DNA from: Saccharopolyspora erythraea NRRL 2338
GTDB taxonomy: Bacteria; Actinomycetota; Actinomycetes; Mycobacteriales; Pseudonocardiaceae
Length of the DNA stretch: 64,000 bases
Direction: 5' to 3'
NCBI RefSeq assembly: GCF_000062885.1
Contig: NC_009142.1
Span: 744,001 to 808,000, forward strand
Numbering within the stretch: the first letter of the stretch is position 1; each line of letters begins with the position of its first letter. The position numbers and the translations under genes are program-made. The notes under the pieces are model-generated. The model worked only from the letters and a program-made list of their open reading frames with translations. It did no database searches and was not told the origin of the DNA. Positions 42,752 through 64,000 of this stretch are shown here, one piece after another.

Positions 42752-43719
42752 TAGTGCTCCTCGGTGGGGGTCAGGGCGGCCACCGTCCGGTCGATGCCGT
42801 CGGTGAGGGAAACCCGGGGGCGCCAGCCGGTCCGGCTGCGGAACTCGGTGGAGTCGATGTCGTCGCTGCGGAAGTCGTTGGCCTCGGCGTGCTCGGGCGC
42901 GGGCACGGTGACCACGTCGACGGCGGGGCTGCCGGTCTGCCGGGCGACGCTGCCGGAGACGGCCCGGAAGATGTCGCCGAGCGGCTCGGATCGGTCGGCG
43001 CCCAGCGCCCACGTGCCGCCGGCCAGCGCGTCGTGGTGCTCCAGCGCGGCGGCGAACGCGGTGGCCACGTCCTCGACGTGCAGCAGGTCGCGGCGCACGC
43101 CGCCGTCGTGCCACATGGTGAGCGGCTCGCCGGCGAGGGCACGCCGGATCATCGCTGCGACCACGCCCCGCCCCATGGGGCCGGACGGGCCGCTCTGGCC
43201 GTAGACGGCGGGCAGCCGCAGGATCACGCCGCGCACCCGGCCCTCGTCGGTGGCTTTGCGCAGGATGCGCTCGGCCTCGGTCTTCTGCTGCGCGTACCTG
43301 CTGGCCGCCGACGGGTTCGCGGCCTGTGCGGTGCTCGCGTAGAGCAACACGGGCGGCGTCGACCTGCGGCGATCGTGCAGCGCGCCGACGAGGTCGTGCA
43401 TCAGGCCGACGTTGACCCGCTCGGCTTCCGGGTCGGAGGTGGCGCTGCGCCAGGTGGAACCGCCCGCTGCGTGCGCCACCAGGTGCACGATCACGTCGGC
43501 GTCCTCGATCGCGGCGGCGGCCCGGCCCGGTTCCAGCAGGTCGGCGCGCAGGTCCTCGACCTCCGCGGCGCCGGGCGGAACCGCGGGCGCTCCGCCGCGG
43601 GACACCGCGCGCAGCCGGACCGGGTGGTCGCGCAGCTCGCGCAGAACCGCGCTCCCGACGAAGCCGGAAGCGCCCAGAAGGGTGATCAATTGACGCGGGG
43701 AATCACTGATCCCATTCAC
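42751..43719 (-). CDS. eryBIV: NDP-4-keto-2,6-dideoxyhexose C-4 reductase EryBIV
   Basis: A 322-residue extended SDR. The dinucleotide motif is ITLLGASGFVGSAVLREL; the catalytic Tyr-x3-Lys is in SRYAQQKTEAERIL. It reduces the 4-keto group to give TDP-L-mycarose, the last step before transfer by EryBV. It is the first gene of the seven-gene leftward sugar operon. The ATG at 43719 is 225 bases from the divergent eryAI start. Confidence 0.95.
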   Translation of the reverse strand: MNGISDSPRQLITLLGASGFVGSAVLRELRDHPVRLRAVSRGGAPAVPPGAAEVEDLRADLLEPGRAAAAIEDADVIVHLVAHAAGGSTWRSATSDPEAERVNVGLMHDLVGALHDRRRSTPPVLLYASTAQAANPSAASRYAQQKTEAERILRKATDEGRVRGVILRLPAVYGQSGPSGPMGRGVVAAMIRRALAGEPLTMWHDGGVRRDLLHVEDVATAFAAALEHHDALAGGTWALGADRSEPLGDIFRAVSGSVARQTGSPAVDVVTVPAPEHAEANDFRSDDIDSTEFRSRTGWRPRVSLTDGIDRTVAALTPTEEH

Positions 43720-54581
<10,862 letters not shown>

Positions 54582-54620
54582 GGACCCCTACCCCGCAGCC
54601 GCAGAAGGGACCGAGGAACT

Positions 54621-55985
54621 TTGACTTCTTCCCTGCCCTAAAGGGCGGGGATTGCCATCGGGCTGGCGCCCGATGGTTCCTGCTTCACCGCCGACTGCCG
54701 AAGGGAGGACCCTTGCGGACTCACGTCAGCTCCACAGGCATCGCCGGGGGTCTTCCCGGCTACCGCTCGACCAGCGGCAAGGATGTTCTTCGCCGCGTTG
54801 ATGTCCCGGTCGTGCCGGGTGCGGCATCCCGGGCACGTCCATGCCCGGGTGGAAAGGCTCAACTTCTCCAGCAGGTGCCCGCAGGCCGAGCACGTCTTGC
54901 TGGACGGGTACCAGCGGTCGATGACGACCAGCGTCTTGCCCGCGCGGGTGGTCTTGTACTCCAGTTGCCGCCGGAACTCGCCCAACGCCGCGTCCATCAC
55001 GGCACGGTTCAATCCGGATTTGGCGCGCACGTTACGGCCAGGCTTGGCCACGGTGCCCTTCGCGGAGCGGGCCATTCCGGCGATGTTGAGGTCTTCGATC
55101 GCGATGGCGTCGTGCTCGCGCACCAGGTTCGTGGTGGTGCGGTGCAGGAAGTCGGTGCGGGCACACCGGATTTCGCGGTGTGCCCGTGCGACCTTGGTCT
55201 TGGCTTTGCGGCGGTTGTTCGAGCCCTTCTGCTTGCGGGCCATTTGCCGCTGGTAGCGGGCGAGGTTGCGGGCCTTGCGGTCCAGATGCTTCGGGTTGGC
55301 GATCTTCTCGCCTGTCGACAGGACAGCAAAGTCCTTCACACCCAGGTCCACCCCGACCGCGCTGCCGGTCTCGGGCTGCGGTTCGGGGTCGTCGGTGTCC
55401 ACGGCCAAGGTCACATACCAGCGGCCATCCGGCTCGCGGGACACGATCACCATCGTCGGATTCAGCGTTGCGAGGGTTTCGTCGTCCCAGGACCACACGA
55501 ACTCAAGCGGCGCGGTGTGCTTCGCCAGAGTCAGCTTGCCGCCGCGCAGGCGGAAAGCGCTGCGCGTGTAGTGCGCCGACTGGCGGCCGTTGCGGGGCTT
55601 GAAACGCGGGTAGCGCGCACGCCCGGCGAAGAAGTTCGCATACGCGGTGTGCTGGTGCCGAAGTGTCTGCTGCAACGGCACGCTCGACACCTCAGACAGG
55701 AACGCCGGCTCGTCGGTCTTCTTCCATGCCGTCAGCGCGGCATCGGCCTCCCTACAGGAGGTCTTTCTGCCGTGCGCGTGGTAGGCGCGGTGCCGCTCGG
55801 CGAGGGTCTTGTTCCACACCAGGCGCACGCACCCGAAGGTGCGGCCCAACTGGGCCGCCTGTTCGGGGGCCGGGTAAGCCCGAACCCTGTACGCCGTCCT
55901 CACAAAGATCATTCAACCCGATTGCCGATCACGAGTAAGCGCGGGTACGTGGTCACTGAGGAGCGCTCGGGATCGGCTCCTTCCC
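54621..55985 (-). mobile_element. IS1136-type tnpB-only element between eryAI and eryAII
   Basis: Position and content match the insertion element IS1136 described in this cluster. The right end, read on the minus strand, has the hairpin CCCCGCCCT/AGGGCAGGG (54631-54652) and finishes at TCAA (54624-54621), 40 bases past the eryAI stop. A hairpin AGGAGC/GCTCCT at 55959-55981 is probably the left subterminal structure; the exact left boundary is not resolved. There is no Y1 transposase. It is antisense to the PKS genes and does not interrupt either. Confidence 0.85.
54638..55912 (-). CDS. TnpB-family protein of IS1136
   Basis: 424 residues. N-terminal OrfB HTH domain (RTAYRVRAYPAPEQAAQLGR, then GCVRLVWNKTLAERH). 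The RuvC triad is intact: Asp in AVGVDLGVKDFAVL, Glu in AIAIEDLNIAGMAR, Asp in RHDRDINAAKNILAAG. The zinc ribbon is CSACG ... CPGC. The last ~40 codons run into the right-end hairpin, where a guide RNA would originate. It is distinct from the TnpB at 32922: the two share the family core but differ in length and in most positions. It may cut alleles lacking the insertion, which would help retain the element. Confidence 0.9.
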   Translation of the reverse strand: MIFVRTAYRVRAYPAPEQAAQLGRTFGCVRLVWNKTLAERHRAYHAHGRKTSCREADAALTAWKKTDEPAFLSEVSSVPLQQTLRHQHTAYANFFAGRARYPRFKPRNGRQSAHYTRSAFRLRGGKLTLAKHTAPLEFVWSWDDETLATLNPTMVIVSREPDGRWYVTLAVDTDDPEPQPETGSAVGVDLGVKDFAVLSTGEKIANPKHLDRKARNLARYQRQMARKQKGSNNRRKAKTKVARAHREIRCARTDFLHRTTTNLVREHDAIAIEDLNIAGMARSAKGTVAKPGRNVRAKSGLNRAVMDAALGEFRRQLEYKTTRAGKTLVVIDRWYPSSKTCSACGHLLEKLSLSTRAWTCPGCRTRHDRDINAAKNILAAGRAVAGKTPGDACGADVSPQGSSLRQSAVKQEPSGASPMAIPAL

Positions 55986-56022
55986 TGCGTGAACGCCGGC
56001 GCTTCCGCCGATTGGAGAAAAG

Positions 56023-64000
<7,978 letters not shown>

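Noticed and set aside
54582-54700. Intrinsic terminator between eryAI and eryAII
   Set aside because: The hairpin at 54631-54652 belongs to the right end of IS1136, has no U-tract on the plus strand, and the PKS genes are reported as cotranscribed.

Overview
The window is high-GC actinobacterial DNA. Its right third is the erythromycin biosynthetic cluster of Saccharopolyspora erythraea or a near-identical strain. I recognise this from gene order, protein lengths (EryK 397 aa, EryCIV 401 aa, DEBS1 3545 aa) and catalytic landmarks (DEBS2 DH4 His at residue 2409, an IS1136-type element between eryAI and eryAII). No database search was run.

Layout: 1-1060 shows no convincing gene. 1061-6278 is a tight operon: DMT-type transporter, GT4 glycosyltransferase, alpha/beta hydrolase and a second glycosyltransferase. 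The last two carry large low-complexity insertions. 6279-10333 holds a membrane-anchored I36-type protease-inhibitor protein, an AraC regulator divergent from an NAD(P)-binding protein, a block of minisatellite-like repeats and a repeat-bearing intergenic stretch. 10334-11814 is an intact IS3-family element lying 14 bp beyond the stop of an acetate symporter operon (actP with its DUF485 partner). 14559-19742 is a conservon (sensor kinase-like protein, roadblock protein, DUF742 protein, Ras-like GTPase). 19937-28357 carries a GNAT protein with a probable CTG start, two back-to-back gene remnants, a DUF574 methyltransferase, a winged-helix protein, an ArsR repressor with two operators facing a Gfo/Idh/MocA oxidoreductase, an HpcH/HpaI aldolase, a DprE2-like reductase, a second ArsR-type regulator and an HTH-membrane protein. 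28682-32711 encodes mainly secreted proteins: an M15-type peptidase, a GH25 muramidase, a subtilisin inhibitor and a frameshifted cyclophilin.

32854-34198 is a tnpB-only IS200/IS605-type element. It is flanked by the 3' tip of an SDR gene on one side and the C-terminal part of an erythromycin-esterase-like gene on the other, so its arrival probably accompanied a deletion at the border of the ery cluster.

34654-64000 is the ery cluster: eryK (C-12 hydroxylase) convergent with the leftward sugar operon eryBIV-BV-CVI-BVI-CIV-CV-BVII (mycarose and desosamine assembly and mycarosyl transfer), then rightward eryAI (loading module, modules 1-2) and eryAII (module 3 and the start of module 4, running off the window). 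IS1136 lies antisense between the two PKS genes. The PKS makes 6-deoxyerythronolide B; the sugar genes supply and attach the deoxysugars; EryK hydroxylates C-12.
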